DNA of 64,000 nucleotides, taken from the NCBI GenBank assembly GCA_907163375.1, contig CAJQUW010013623.1, forward strand, positions 310,001-374,000, read 5' to 3'. The position numbers were made by a program, and so were the translations under genes. The notes beneath the pieces are model-generated. The model was not told the DNA's origin. It was given only the letters and a program-made list of their open reading frames with translations, and did no database searches. Source of the DNA: Prostheceraeus crozeri (taxonomy: Eukaryota; Platyhelminthes; Polycladida; Euryleptidae). Shown here one piece after another: positions 32,225-43,675 of this stretch (positions are counted from its first letter, which is position 1; each line of letters starts with the position of its first letter).

Positions 32225-32232
32225 TTTATATA
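32225..32232 (-). promoter_or_regulatory. TATA box of the rightmost Polinton 1 gene
   Basis: TATATAAA on the minus strand, 38 bases upstream of the ATG at 32187, the same spacing as at the left-end gene. Confidence 0.5.
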
Positions 32233-32330
32233 CCCAGCGAGCACAAAGCCATGATTCAGACTTTCCTTATTTGGCCGTGCTTTTGACTTGACAACAGCAG
32301 TTTTACCATGTATGGGCATCGGCAGTCGTC

Positions 32331-33480
32331 GTGCTTTCCGTTACCAACTCCCAACACAAAGACGGGTTACCCTATGACGCGAAAAGGTTTGACGTCAATG
32401 CTTGCAGTAACCGCCCCATTTTTACCAAGTTCCAGTGACAAACGATAGACGTTGCCAACCCTGAGTTACTGAGGCTAGACGAAGAAGGCCTGATAGCAAG
32501 CCAGCAACCGTTTGGATGTTAAGCTCTTGAATCCGTTGCAGGCATTACTCAGAGGGGATCTTATCCCAGCTCCAAGGCCTCGACCCACAAATCCAACCTC
32601 GGGCGGACAGAGCGTGCGTCATATCAATGTGTTGGTGTACGGGCCCCGATTTTGACATAAAATTGGTGGAGTTATTTGCAAGAGGAAACATCCCAAGTCG
32701 TTGCTTTGATCAGCTTGATAGCAAGCCGTGATTCACAAGCGTTTTGCAATGGAGATGTTTAGAGGCCACCCATGACAAGATAGCTAAGACTCAACCGATT
32801 GGCGTTCAAAGTGCTACGTTGAGAACTGTGTCAAATGCCCAACGAGACATGAGTTGCTCCAGCAGTTTCGGTCTAAAATATGACACACTCCCTTGCCACA
32901 CTTATCACCACGGCATCATCCGCCGTCCCGAAGGAACACCCTGTCAGTGGAATATTACAGCAAAACTCTCCGTGTCTTGGTCGCTTTCATTGAAAAGCTG
33001 CTTGTAACATGAGAAGACTGGCTCAGACATCATTAAAAATCCTCTAGTTGACTTCAGCAGGATCGAAAACCTCCAAAACTAGTGAATTTAAATTTTTCAA
33101 CTTTATAGCACTACTTATGAAATTTTATAAGTAGTTTATCACTTAGGGAAGGTCAATAGCGACCGAACCTTTTTTGAATCAAGTCAAACGGACTTGTAGA
33201 AGCAAAGTTACAAGCCTTTAAAGTTTTGGAGTCTTTTATGGCCTGGAGATGAAGGCCATCTCCTGGCGAACCTCTAAGTCTGACGCCTTAGCTGAGTTCA
33301 GCAATGAAATTTTCTAAGTCGGTTTCTTACAGAAACCCGGAATTTGGAATGTCCGAAGCTATCATCGGAGCTCAGAGAGACGACCTACCTTTGACAATCG
33401 CTCTCCTCTAAATGAAAAGTCTCTGTCGGTTCCCCGCTTATATAGTGTGTGGCGATCAGCTGATGACGTAATACCCATCA
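32331..33480. other. non-coding stretch right of Polinton 1
   Basis: Mixed-composition DNA with repeated TGATAGCAAGCC at ~32491 and ~32718, and words such as GGCCCCGATTTTGACATAAA. It could include an unrecognised Polinton end or an LTR piece from the Gypsy fossil nearby, but no matching partner was seen. Confidence 0.35.
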
Positions 33481-33499
33481 TCTAAAAACTTAAAACCCG

Positions 33500-34560
33500 T
33501 CTATCTCCGGTTCTAGTGCTCCGATTGAGCTGGAAATTCACCGTTACCATGTCGAATTTGATGTTGAATCCGAATCTGCCCTCCGTTTTCCATCCAATGC
33601 TTCGTTTTGGCTCTACAGCCCACAGCGATCGCAAAAATTCTAACTCGTTTTTCGGAAAAATGATGAAAAATTTTTTCTCTCCGATGGCTTTCAAATTTAC
33701 CATGACGATGCAGAATTTGACGCTGATTCCAAATCTGGTCTCTGTTTTCCCGTCCGAGGCTTGCTTCACCCGCTAGAGCGATTTTCATAAACATTCTAAC
33801 TCTGTCGTTTTTTCGTCAATGTCCAAAATTTTCAATAACGTCTCACCTCTAAACGAAGGCAGATACGAACAAGCCATGTTTTCCACTGAATTTGTCTCAC
33901 TTTTAGCTTTCAAATGAGCTATTGCACGACTTTCTACGATCTCTACAACCAAAGTTGGAAGATCGTTGCCGAGGGGGGGGGAGGTCAGAACTTTTTCTCT
34001 CCGATTGAGTTGGGAAGAAGTTCCTAGACCCAAAATTGTCCAAAAAATCCGAATTTGCACTCCGTTTTCCCATCCAACGCCTCCTTCCTGTCGAAAGATG
34101 GACTTTCTCATCCCAAACCGACCAAAACCTGACTTTTCCAACTCTGACGTTTTCCTGCCATTTTCCTCCCTAAACCCAAGAAAATTAGACCAAAATGAGT
34201 TTTCCACTGCATTTTTCTCACTTTTAGCTTTCAAATGAGCTATTGCACGACTTTCTACGATCTCTGGAACCAAAGTTGGAAGTTTGGCAGGGGGGGGGGG
34301 ACGTCTTCAAAACTTTTTCTCTCCGATGTCGCTGGAAACATCCTTCCTTACCCAAAATTTCACGTAGAGTCCGAATCTGGCCTCCGTTTTCCCATCCGAG
34401 CACTCCTTCCTGTCGAAAAACGACTTTTCTCATCCCAAAACATCCAACACCCGCCTTTTTCCAACTCTGACGCTCCACCCCTTGCCTCATCACCTTCCTT
34501 CCCATCCCTTACCCGAAAACTCCTTCCTTCCTTCCAGAGGTGGGGGCTGAGTCAGCATGA
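33500..34560. repeat. tandem ~322-bp repeat array, forward block
   Basis: Successive units carry ACTTTTTCTCTCCGAT, CTCCGTTTTCCCATCC, CAACTCTGACG and AAATGAGCTATTGCACGACT. The first of these recurs near 33668, 33990 and 34312, giving a period of about 322 bases; a half unit precedes them. Homopolymer G runs at 33975 and 34292 mark the same place in two units. Open frames here on both strands follow from the repeats and are not genes. Confidence 0.8.
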
Positions 34561-34591
34561 TGACTCATCGATGACTCATCACTGCACCGCA

Positions 34592-35420
34592 CTACGCTTG
34601 AATTTGGGATGGGCTTACTACTATGGAGCTTTCGGCTAATGAAATAAGTAGGTCTCTCAACACCACCTTGAACTTGACTGAGCATTGCCCTAAACCAGCA
34701 CCACACGAATCAGTCGTTAATATTGTGTGCGTTGTCAATGAAGGATCAAAATATGCTAGAAATGGTGCTTGAATTAAGGCTGACTTCAGAAGTTCAAAAG
34801 CATCGAGTTCATTCTTTTCAAATTTGAACGGATTAGTATCACTTAACAATTCAGTAAGCGGGTGAGATAGTTCAGCTAATTCTTTAACGAACGGTCGAAA
34901 ATATCCAATCATACCCAAGAATGATTTCAATTCTACTCGATTTTTAGGAGCAGGAGCCTCTGAAATTGCTTGCAAAGCTGAAGGAGGAGGTTTCATTCCA
35001 TCTTCCGAAAGTTCACGTCCAAGAAATACAATCTTTTTGACGCAGTATTCACTCTTGGAGTCATTTATCGAAAATTCTTCTTCGGTAGTCATCGTTTGAC
35101 CGTTGATAGATGATGATCATCCTCACTTTTTGTATGACCGTATACGAGTATGTCATCGAAATAAACGAGAGTGTTTTTACAAGAAAAATTCTCGTAAATG
35201 TTGCAGGCGCATTAGACAATCCGAAAGGCAATCACTTGAATCGGACCCATGTGACACACAAATGTAGCAATGTCTCTTGAATTCGGATGCAAAGATATTT
35301 GGTGGTAGGCCGAATTTAGATCAATCTTGGAAAAGTGCTTAGCATCACGGACCTTGCCTGCATCATTGGTGCGTGATAAATGGCCTCACAATCAATCTGT
35401 CTAAATCGAAGGCAGTGCTA
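34592..35420 (-). mobile_element. Gypsy-type LTR retrotransposon fossil (RT and RNase H parts)
   Basis: On the minus strand the reverse-transcriptase core is recognisable from a KIDLNSAYHQI-like block, an LSNAPATF block and a FDDIL catalytic block, followed by the thumb/RNase H start (VFLGRELSEDGMKP, FLGMIGYFRPFVKEL). These are Ty3/Gypsy pol signatures. Gag, protease and integrase parts and LTRs were not found. The fragment is broken in several places and looks old. It sits between two blocks of ~322-bp repeats in opposite orientations. Confidence 0.82.
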
Positions 35421-35659
35421 GTAGTTAAATTTTCCCACTTGAGGCGCAGCCGGTTCATGATTATGCCCTCTGCTCGATTTGAAGCGCAGCGGTTCGGATT
35501 TCGGTCCTATTTGAGGCGCAGCGGTTCGGATTTCGGTCCTATTTGAGGAGCAGTGATTCGGATTTTTGCCCTTTTGAGTCGCGGAAGATCGTACGTGTCC
35601 TGTTTAAGTCCACTAGGATCGTGTTTTGCCCTCTTTAGGTGTAGTAGGATAGGGATTTG

Positions 35660-36145
35660 GCTGGAAGGTTGTGGATAGAAGGTCGGAAAGGATGTCGGGA
35701 GGTGGCCGAGTATGTAATGGTAAGCAGAGCAAAGGAGAGACCGGTGCAGGGTTGGAACGTCAGAGTTGGAAAAGGCAGGTTTCGAATGTTTTGGGATGAG
35801 AAAAGTGAAGGAGGTCTCGGATGGGAAAACGGAGTGCAAATTCGGAAGTTTTGGACAATTTTGGGTTAGGAAGGGTATTTCCAGCGACATCGGAGAGAAA
35901 AAGTTCTGACTTTGGTGTTAGAAATCGTAGAAAGTCGTGTGATAGCTCATTTGAAAGCTAAGAGTGAGAAAAATGCAGTGGAAAGCTCAGTTTGGTCTAA
36001 TTTTCTTGGGTTTAGGGAGGAAAATGGCAGGAAAACGTCAGAGTTGGAAAAGTCAGGGTTTGGATGTTTTGGATGAGAAAAGTCGTTTTTCGACATGAAG
36101 GAGGTCTCGGATGGGAAAACGGAGTGCAAATTCGGACGTTTGCAT
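35660..36145. repeat. ~322-bp repeat units, inverted block
   Basis: Reverse-complement copies of the units at 33500-34560, including AGAGAAAAAGTTCTGAC and the GTGTGATAGCTCATTTGAAAG word. Before them (35460-35640) is a run of shorter direct repeats built on TTTGAGGCGCAGCGGTTCGG. Confidence 0.78.
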
Positions 36146-36146
36146 T

Positions 36147-36191
36147 ATCACACTTCTAGCTAACCGAAGCAGATAAACAAAATATTTAATT
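36147..36191. repeat. 45-bp dispersed repeat, copy 1
   Basis: Matches 42727-42771 at 44 of 45 bases, sharing CACTTCTAGC and CCGAAGCAGATAAAC. Flanks differ, so it is a short dispersed repeat or the surviving edge of a longer one. Confidence 0.8.
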
Positions 36192-38984
36192 GTGTGGGTA
36201 TAACATTCATTTGTTCTGCGTTACCGCTTTTATACAGCGTGCCCCAAAAATCCTTTTTAAATTTGAATCATAAAAGGGTTTTAATGTATAATTGCAATAA
36301 AATGCTCTTCATTTGACAGCTTCTAGAATTTTCAAACATAATGAAAAATGGCTGTATTTCTATCCTGTGGGTATGACCATTAATAGTCTGCTGCATTTCA
36401 GAGCATGGTCGATTCAGCGGTGGTAGTGCATAGCGGTGAGATTTGGCACATGTATGAGCAAAAAATGTAACATCTAAAGTCACCATCATGATTTGTAGCC
36501 ACGGTGATAATTTCTACCATGGATGAAAAACGCCTACATCGTGATGAGATATTTCTTGTAAGCTATTTATTTGATGATTTTTGCAAAAAAGGGCAAGTAA
36601 ACACGATGGCAATCAATTACACATCTGCATTTCTACCTGAATTATGTATCATAAAAGTTTCCACTATTTAGCGATTAAGCAACATTTTTGATTTTTTTGC
36701 TATTTGTATGCATGATATCTACATGTATGCATTTTAAATGAACCGATGAGGTGATTTTCGCCTTGCAAATCAGGAATACATGACGCGATAATATGATTAG
36801 GGCTATACATTCCCAAGCGTAGCTCTTGTTATTTATCTTGCATTTTCTTACTAGCGTAAAATTTCAGACCTCAGGGAAAAATACGGACCATTTACAGACT
36901 TTACAGCCTAGTCTGCAATTACAGACTAAGTGGCAACACTGATTGCAACACTCGCTGTGTTAGGCTACATAGATAAACACGCTCTTGTCAAATAGCCTAC
37001 ATTCGAGGCTTCGAAAGGCGACTACTATTGCAAACGTCTGCCCGGATATGCGGCTAATACTTCAGGGTGGATATTATTCATGAACTGCAGTGCTGTGTAA
37101 ACTTTATCTCAGAACATACTTTTTTCACTGAACCACAAAATATTAAACTAAACAAAAGAAACAGTAAAATCCTTGCGACAAAATCCTTAAAATAATTCAA
37201 TGTATTGTAAAGACGGAGATTCACTTGATGAGACTTCGTCATGGTTAAGTTAGCAAACTCTGTTATCTGCAACATTTTCTGTTGTTGTTTTAACCCATTT
37301 CTGCCGAAATTTTTTTTTTCAGAACCTTGTGATTTTTTGTAGGTGGTCTCACAGATGTTCTCACAGTCAATTCGCTCCCACAATTTTTTAGTCTGTATCT
37401 ATATCTATGGCAGTTTTATGGACTGACCCATATATGGATCACCAGGCGTACCCTTGAAATGATCCATTGATGTCAACAAATTCATTTGTAATCGAAACAT
37501 AACATAAGACTAGGTATGGTAAAGTTGGAAACAATCTACACACAGTCCAATATCGCACTTTGAGCACTGTATTTCAGTTTTTCTCGCTTCTGCAGCTCTT
37601 TTAGGGCATTCCACATTTTGACACCTTCGGCTATCAGTTGGGATCAATTGAGGTCAGTGGTTCCTCTCATCAAATCGTGCTCCCTCACGTCGGGCAGCTC
37701 GCTGTGTTGTCCTCCCTGCACCACTTGAAAATAAATGAAGAGTATATAGGCCCTAATAGTTATTTAGTTTTTCTGCTCACACGTTTGAGGAGAATCAACC
37801 AATCGAAGCCGCCACCGTTAGGGCGGGGTTGTCACGACGTGTCCTCTATTATCATAGAGTGCCTATGGTACAAACCTTATGCGGGTACAAAAATAGGCAC
37901 TCTTCATTCTTGTTAGCAAATGTGAGATAAACGACAACTCGGCCACATGGAAGAAAGGTTCCGCGCGTAGTGTGCTTCCGAGTATAAACAAGGTTGATTT
38001 ATTTAATTACACATGGATTTAACACCTTCGATGCTTGTCCAATGTTTATCAACATAACTGTTAATTATGAATTGAATTTCTGTTACAGATTCTGCCATGA
38101 ACTTCAGGCCATTCGGAGCGACTGTGTCCACGCCCTGAGTCCGTGCCAAAGCATTCAACAACGGAACACGTATGAAATTGCAGTCAATCATCACAGAACT
38201 CTTGCCATTACAAACTGAATGAATATTATTAAAAATTTTCCTCTGTGAATTATCTTTACTACAAATACACTTCGCTTCATTCAAAAGGTGATTTCTCAAT
38301 ATCAAAATGATAATTCTGGAGGATTTCTAGGCAAATTAAAAGCTTTACTTGTATGAGTGAAATCGCATGCTATCAAGCACTTAGATGCAAAAACAAAGTT
38401 CAAGATACTAATTAAAAGGGGGTATCGTTGCCTGTACTATACATCTGGTCATCGTCATGGCTACCTGTTTGAAAGAACGTCGCTTGCTAATATCAAAAGA
38501 TTTTCTGGTAAATTAGCATTTTTGTGAGTAGATTTATTCTTCACTCATTTTCGTGATAAAACTGTCGCAAAATATTTAAGTGACCATTATATTTTTTAAA
38601 AAAATGCGTCTAAAATGCAAAGCTGCAGTTGGCGAATAATTTGCTACAATCAGTTAATAGATATTTACCCATCTGAGCTGAATTCTCGTCCACCGACGAA
38701 GTAGCGGATATTGTAGCAAGTAATTTTTGCATGTTAGCTTCATATGAAAACACATCACATACTCAATCTGATCAGCTAAAGGGCCAATTTTTTAAATTCA
38801 CGAATTCTAAACTAAAAAATAATTATTTTCGATGAAATGTTGTAGTTAATACTTTGAAATGATTCAAATATTTGCTACTATTGTTAATTTATGAATATCA
38901 GATGTTATGAAAATCTATAGCCCCATTACCAGATTCTCTATACTTTTCTCATTTTTATCAATGACAGCCAGCAACTTCTTATAT
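36192..38984. other. non-coding stretch with small structures
   Basis: Near 36233 TACAGCGTGCCCCAAAAATC looks like the tip of a Tc1/mariner-like element (such tips often read ACAGGGTGTCCC), but no partner end or transposase was found. A small hairpin with GAGTGCCTAT and ATAGGCACTC arms lies at about 37855-37904. Other frames overlap on both strands and have no domains. Confidence 0.4.
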
Positions 38985-38985
38985 A

Positions 38986-41287
38986 GTAGGTGAGCCGAAG
39001 ACGGGACACTTAAGGACATAATGACTTGCTGCCACCAAAGTATAATAATAGAGTTGATAATATAGCAGCTATTGACGAAGTGGTATGTCAGGACGACTGC
39101 ATCAAAGTATCTTTGAATAATTTGGTTTGCTTGATCCAGTGGAGGCAATTACGTAACACCTTCTCAGTGTCCCATCTCACCCCATAGGTAGGTGGAAGAC
39201 GGGACACTTGAGAAAGTATATTTTATTGAACGAATAATCATTATTTTTGTTGCTATCTTCTTACATGGTATATACTTTAGGGCCTACAACAGGGTGGCTC
39301 TTTACGTGTTCAAAAATTCCCCAAAATTGAAGCATCTACTTAAGAATAGCTAGAATAGAAAAGGTCCTAATTTTTTTTGAAATAATCAAATCGAATTTAG
39401 ATTGAATCGTGCTAATAGCCCTTTTCGGTGAATATTAGCAAGCAAGCTTACTTGTAGGCTACTAATGGCGGTACTTGTTAAGAAAACTACTGAAGGCTAT
39501 CGGTACCGGCACCCAAAATTAAATTTAAAGTGAAAACTATTTTCATCATTCCAGTTGGTCTATGTAGGTAAAAAGACTAAAAAAATAAGTGCTCTGAAGT
39601 GCTCACCATGCAAAGAACTACTACAAACAACCCCGACAAACAAAGGATCTTGTGTCTCGTCTGTAAACCCCCGCACATATTTCATGATACCAAACGTTGC
39701 ACAATTGGCACTGGATCCATTCTTCTGCATCCAAATCTACGTCGTCATAGTAATTGCCATCACAACCTCCGCAAAAATTCGCAGGATCATCGTAATTTCT
39801 TTGGCACTTCTTCTTTTTGACCGGCTTCTTCTCAACACTGCTGACCGGCGCTCCGTGATGTTGTGGGCAAATCTGCTTTGTCTTCTTTATATTTTGCCTA
39901 ATCACTCATATAGACTGAAGATATGTTTAGAGCCACTTTCAAAATACCGGCACTTTGATTTCTCTCTCTTCACTTGCATTGGTAATGGCAATAGGTTTTC
40001 AAATGACACTTCATCTTCATCACCTTCAACTAGGGCTTCCTCAAGAAGGGTTGACGTAGTCTGGACGTGGATGCGGGCATCTTCAGCTGGGGCTTCCTCA
40101 TTGACAATCATACTTTCTGATGGTGCAAGCCACGAATCGGGAAGAACTTCCTTATCCAATGGATAGAGACTTGAATGAAGTGATTGCATTCCTCATTGTC
40201 GCGACTTTCAAATAGGAATTGTAAAACAGTTTTGGAAAGTCATCTTTCCGAAACAGTCTGCCAGGATTGTTTCTGTTGAACACACGAACTTCCTCTTTGT
40301 AGTAATCCTTCAGAGGCTTGTAGAACACTCTGTCCATCGATTGGAGAGCGTGAGTGGTATGTGATGGAAAACTGACTAGCTCTATGTCTGAAGCTTTTGC
40401 ATATTCAAGAATTTCGAGCGACATAGTATGAGACTTGTGACCATCAATCAGAAGAACTGTTTTGCCGCCATGGATGCCTCTCTGATGCGACGAGAAGTGC
40501 ATCATCCATTGCAGAAATAGTTCTGTGTTCATATATCCAGTAGGGGAATTCAGTACAAGAGTTCCAGGAGGCAAATTATCTCGCAAAGCAGGATTACCTG
40601 TAAAACCATGTACCTTATGTACCAATTCATGTACCTTATCAACAGTACAGAAATACTTTGTCTTAAATACTGTTCGTTACTATGAGATAGGACGGGACAG
40701 AGTGAAGTCGCTAAAACAAGTGGTTTAATAGCGATATGAATTTATATGAGAAGCTAATTCTATTGATACTAGATCAAATTACGTGTCTTGTAAAGCCCAA
40801 GAATAATGCTGTTATGCCATAAAATTCTTACCAACGTGATACATGTACCCAAATAAAATGCTATCATCATGTCTAACTTAACTTGCAGGAAAAATTTTTG
40901 TGTTGATAATGTTGCTGGTCGTGAATTAGGTTTAGAGCATTTTTCTGAAATTATTGATCACAATTTAAGTTAACGTACTCATTGGAAGTTTTACATCAAA
41001 AAACGTGAATTAATCGTGCTCACTTGGACATCAGAGGGCAGTATACGAGCTTACCTTTATAAGAGCCTATTTGTTTCACCAGTTGACTGTGAGGTCGTCT
41101 CACAAATCCCGTTGCCAGCGTAGCTAAGAAGAATACCGCGATAGTCCAATCATCTTCATGGGAAGATATCGGCCAATAGGAGCTGCTCACCGACTTTCAA
41201 GCAGCAACGTTGTGCAAAACGATCATCACGGTCATTTAATGACGCAGTGTCCCGTCTTGGACCCCGTCTCGTCTTCGGCTCACCTAC
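38986..41287 (-). mobile_element. pogo/Tigger-type DNA transposon, decayed
   Basis: The left tip reads GTAGGTGAGCCGAAGACG and the right tip is its reverse complement, with TA on each side (38984-38985 and 41288-41289), the target duplication of Tc1/mariner/pogo elements. Just inside both tips is a GACGGGACACT word. A second copy of the tip-like sequence at about 39186-39215 (GGTAGGTGGAAGACGGGACAC) suggests an internal duplication or nested relic. A degraded DDE transposase with a PHD finger lies between. Confidence 0.8.
39621..40660 (-). pseudogene. pogo/Tigger transposase with C-terminal PHD finger, decayed
   Basis: One readable part has PPGTLVLNSPTGYMNTELFL and VLLIDGHKSH, then FPSHTTHALQSMD and FYKPLKDYYKEE. 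These are the second DDE-1 catalytic block and the following helices of pogo/Jerky/CENP-B-like transposases. A separate downstream frame has a PHD finger: CGGCDG, then EEWIQCQLCNVWYHEICAG and CRGCL, ordered C2-C2-HC-C2. PHD tails are known in some Tigger-like proteins. The first catalytic aspartate and DNA-binding domain are missing: the frame jumps from a TVDKV-like segment to the second block, suggesting an internal deletion, and frameshifts separate the linker (39902-40189) and the PHD part. Confidence 0.8.
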
Positions 41288-41525
41288 TATATTTCAATTA
41301 GAAATTTATTCACGTCATGTTACTACATTAAAATACATTGACAAGCATGCAGATAATCAAGTGGATGAAATTAAGAGTAAAGACACACGTACACCTCAAA
41401 GCTGTGGAGACCGACAAAAGCAGTTATGTAATCTACTCTGTTATTCAAGTGACATGAATGCCTCAGCAACAAGCACCTAATTCTGTTGCACCACAGGACG
41501 TGTCAGCAATTTTCGAAAGGCTTCC

Positions 41526-42011
41526 CTAAAACTTGAGAATTGAAATATGCGTCCTGCGATCCTTGCAGATGAGAACTTTATCCTCTTCGCAGATATTCGT
41601 GTAAAAAACCTCGCGTCGATGATGGTATTTTGGAATTGTGTCTTGAACAACGATTTCACCTTCTTGGTTTGATAATGTCACTTTGGTCCAGTCCTCATGA
41701 AGGTCATCACTCTCACCTGTGACAATTGTCACGGTATTATCGTCTTCAGTTTTTCCTTGATATTGACGAATCCTTCCGATAGTCTGGTCGGGGAAAATCC
41801 CTTGTAGTGCGACGCATACGTCTTCAAAATTCATCCAGCCCGCTCTTAGTTCGGGTAGTCGACAGGTTTTAACGAAGGGCCAATTCCGCCCCTCTTCACT
41901 TTGAATCCATTTGTATCGTCCATTTTCCTCTATCAATTGAGAATTAGAATCAAAATCGAAGGCATCAAAAGAAATGATCAACTTTTCACCACTTTGTTGT
42001 GCAGCAGCCAT
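41526..42011 (-). CDS. hypothetical protein, ~161 aa
   Basis: Not recognised. From the ATG at 42011 the protein reads MAAAQQSGEKLIISFDAFDF and stays open to 41526, with ordinary amino-acid composition and no low complexity. It contains WPFVKTCRLPELRAGWMNFEDV, reminiscent of a small globular domain. A strong splice-donor-like ACTCACCTG lies upstream on the same strand at 42116-42124, hinting at a spliced transcript, but no acceptor could be placed. It could be a host gene fragment or cargo of a neighbouring transposon. Codon composition looks more gene-like than surrounding frames. Confidence 0.4.
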   Translation of the reverse strand: MAAAQQSGEKLIISFDAFDFDSNSQLIEENGRYKWIQSEEGRNWPFVKTCRLPELRAGWMNFEDVCVALQGIFPDQTIGRIRQYQGKTEDDNTVTIVTGESDDLHEDWTKVTLSNQEGEIVVQDTIPKYHHRREVFYTNICEEDKVLICKDRRTHISILKF

Positions 42012-42124
42012 TTGAAATATATATTTTGATTGAAGTAATCTTAATTTGTCAAACCAATGGAGAACAACAACCAGTAGTCCATTCAACTGAGCAGTTGATG
42101 TTGTAGTAATGCAAAACTCACCTG

Positions 42125-43675
42125 CGTCTGTTAATATAATGTGGAAGTCACCTGATTTGTAAGCAATCGATGCACAGAATTAGATTCATCTGCGCGCGCT
42201 TCGGCTTCCTGGAAAGGAAGGGTTGTATGTAACCTTAATATCGAAATAGCACATCACAGAATTGACAACTTGCTCCTTCTCGAATGGATAATTCGTGTAT
42301 CGCTTGCTATTGGAAATGGCAAACAATAAGCTACCAGCAGGGGACACCAGAGCCAGTGAGAGATGCGTGCTGTGATATCACTTCGCACACACCAAAACAC
42401 ACATCCCTGTCTTGGCTTCGATTCAATGTATGCACTATACAGTGAGCAATGCCGAGGAGAGGATGTGAAATCCTCAAGTGAACTAATTTTCGTACGCCTG
42501 CTACTTTCTTTAATAATGATCGGAAGGGCCAACATTATGGAGAAAACGTGTGGGCAATGATCTGAAGTCTTCGAATCTGAAGGAATTGTGGCAATCGAAG
42601 CACTTTGCTGGAACTCACATTAATCCGCAAGCGGCGCACGACTTTTTTTTCCTATCCCTGCAAGGTATTAGGAATTCCTTCTTGCCCACTTAATAGGTTC
42701 CTCTGTGTGCCGTCAGTTTCGTATTAATCACACTTCTAGCAAACCGAAGCAGATAAACAAAATATTTAATTCATTCTGTGAATCGATGATTTGTGACGAA
42801 ACTGGCTGTGCTCCGATTCATTCCCGAATTCGGGAATTTCCCGAAAAGTTTAAGTTACTCCCGAATTCCCGAAAATATGAACCCGAAATTCCTGAAAATT
42901 TCCATTATGCAGTATCTCTAACAAATATGATTTTTGGCATTGGGTTCTGCTGAAGTTAAACATCTTCAATAAATATCAACGTTCCCGAGTAATCATACGA
43001 GTGTATGATAGAAATTTATCTAAAATATCAATTTCAAACCTCTCGACTCCTTTATCAATCCTCATTCCTTTATTCCATGAATTTTTCGGTAAAATATAGT
43101 TAATTCTATTAAACAACGACGTACATGTACATGTACTTCCCAATGCCATGGTCTCGTGAATCGAAGACGGCTACCGTAGCATTTTGTAAATATCGAACTG
43201 GTAGCAAGTATACGCTTTAAACTTTATGAAAGTTATGCTATCAGTGCTGACGCAGAATTCGCCATTTTATACTCCTAAATACATATAGTATGATTCCAAC
43301 ATCATTAATTATGCTTGGCTTTCCCCGAACTTGTTAATAGTTTAATAATTTAATAGTTTTATCTCGCCATATCATACTGTAAAAAATGTACTACGCATAT
43401 GTATAAAATTTTGTTTTCTGTTTCATGTCCGACTATCTATCTACGACGAGATCCGTCAAACAGCCATTTCTTGCGATATCCTCGTGATATAAAGAAAACC
43501 ATGACGTGACCTGTATGTGGTTGCGTGTTGATGGATTTGGTGAATGATCTGTGCTTACATATTAATTGTGTGAATAATTAATTAACGAACTGATTAGGTG
43601 TCAGTTGTCAACCTACAGACAGATTCCGTCCAAATCTCCGATTTTCTACGTCTTCCGTCTGTATAGAAGTATTCA
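42125..43675. other. non-coding stretch with CCGAA-type inverted words
   Basis: At 42830-42900 the DNA is dense in CCCGAATTCGGGAA-type words, forming local hairpins. Similar words in inverted order lie at 46975-47035. A minus-strand frame at 42254-42535 has no domain. Nothing else supports a gene. Confidence 0.4.
42727..42771. repeat. 45-bp dispersed repeat, copy 2
   Basis: Partner of 36147-36191 with one mismatch, same orientation. Confidence 0.8.

Larger units (their letters stand above)
21588..32330 (-). mobile_element. Polinton/Maverick-type element 1 (fossil)
   Basis: About 10.7 kb hold a nearly unbroken set of Polinton genes, mostly on the minus strand. Recognised parts are penton-like protein, PD-(D/E)xK nuclease, Ulp1-type protease, double-jelly-roll capsid protein, basic core-like protein, RVE integrase with chromodomain, packaging ATPase, pVI-like protein, a membrane glycoprotein and an IAP-like RING protein. 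No PolB gene is visible. Terminal inverted repeats could not be recognised, so the boundaries are those of the coding cluster. About six breaks are spread over the set while several genes read whole, so the copy is a fairly recent fossil. Confidence 0.9.

Noticed and set aside
32331-33480. Possible LTR or Polinton terminal repeat right of Polinton 1
   Set aside because: I could not find a matching direct or inverted partner, so no boundary is claimed.
33482-34639. Many frames on both strands with Phe/Ser-rich peptides
   Set aside because: All fall in ~322-bp tandem repeats, in several frames at once and with no domain.
36233-36260. Tc1/mariner-like terminal sequence
   Set aside because: Only one tip-like word with no partner end or transposase; mentioned only within the gap entry.
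39555-40166. 203-residue plus-strand frame
   Set aside because: Antisense to the pogo linker and PHD finger, whose Cys/His pattern decides the strand.
42116-42124. Strong splice-donor match on the minus strand
   Set aside because: No acceptor or upstream coding exon could be placed, so it is not reported as a gene structure.
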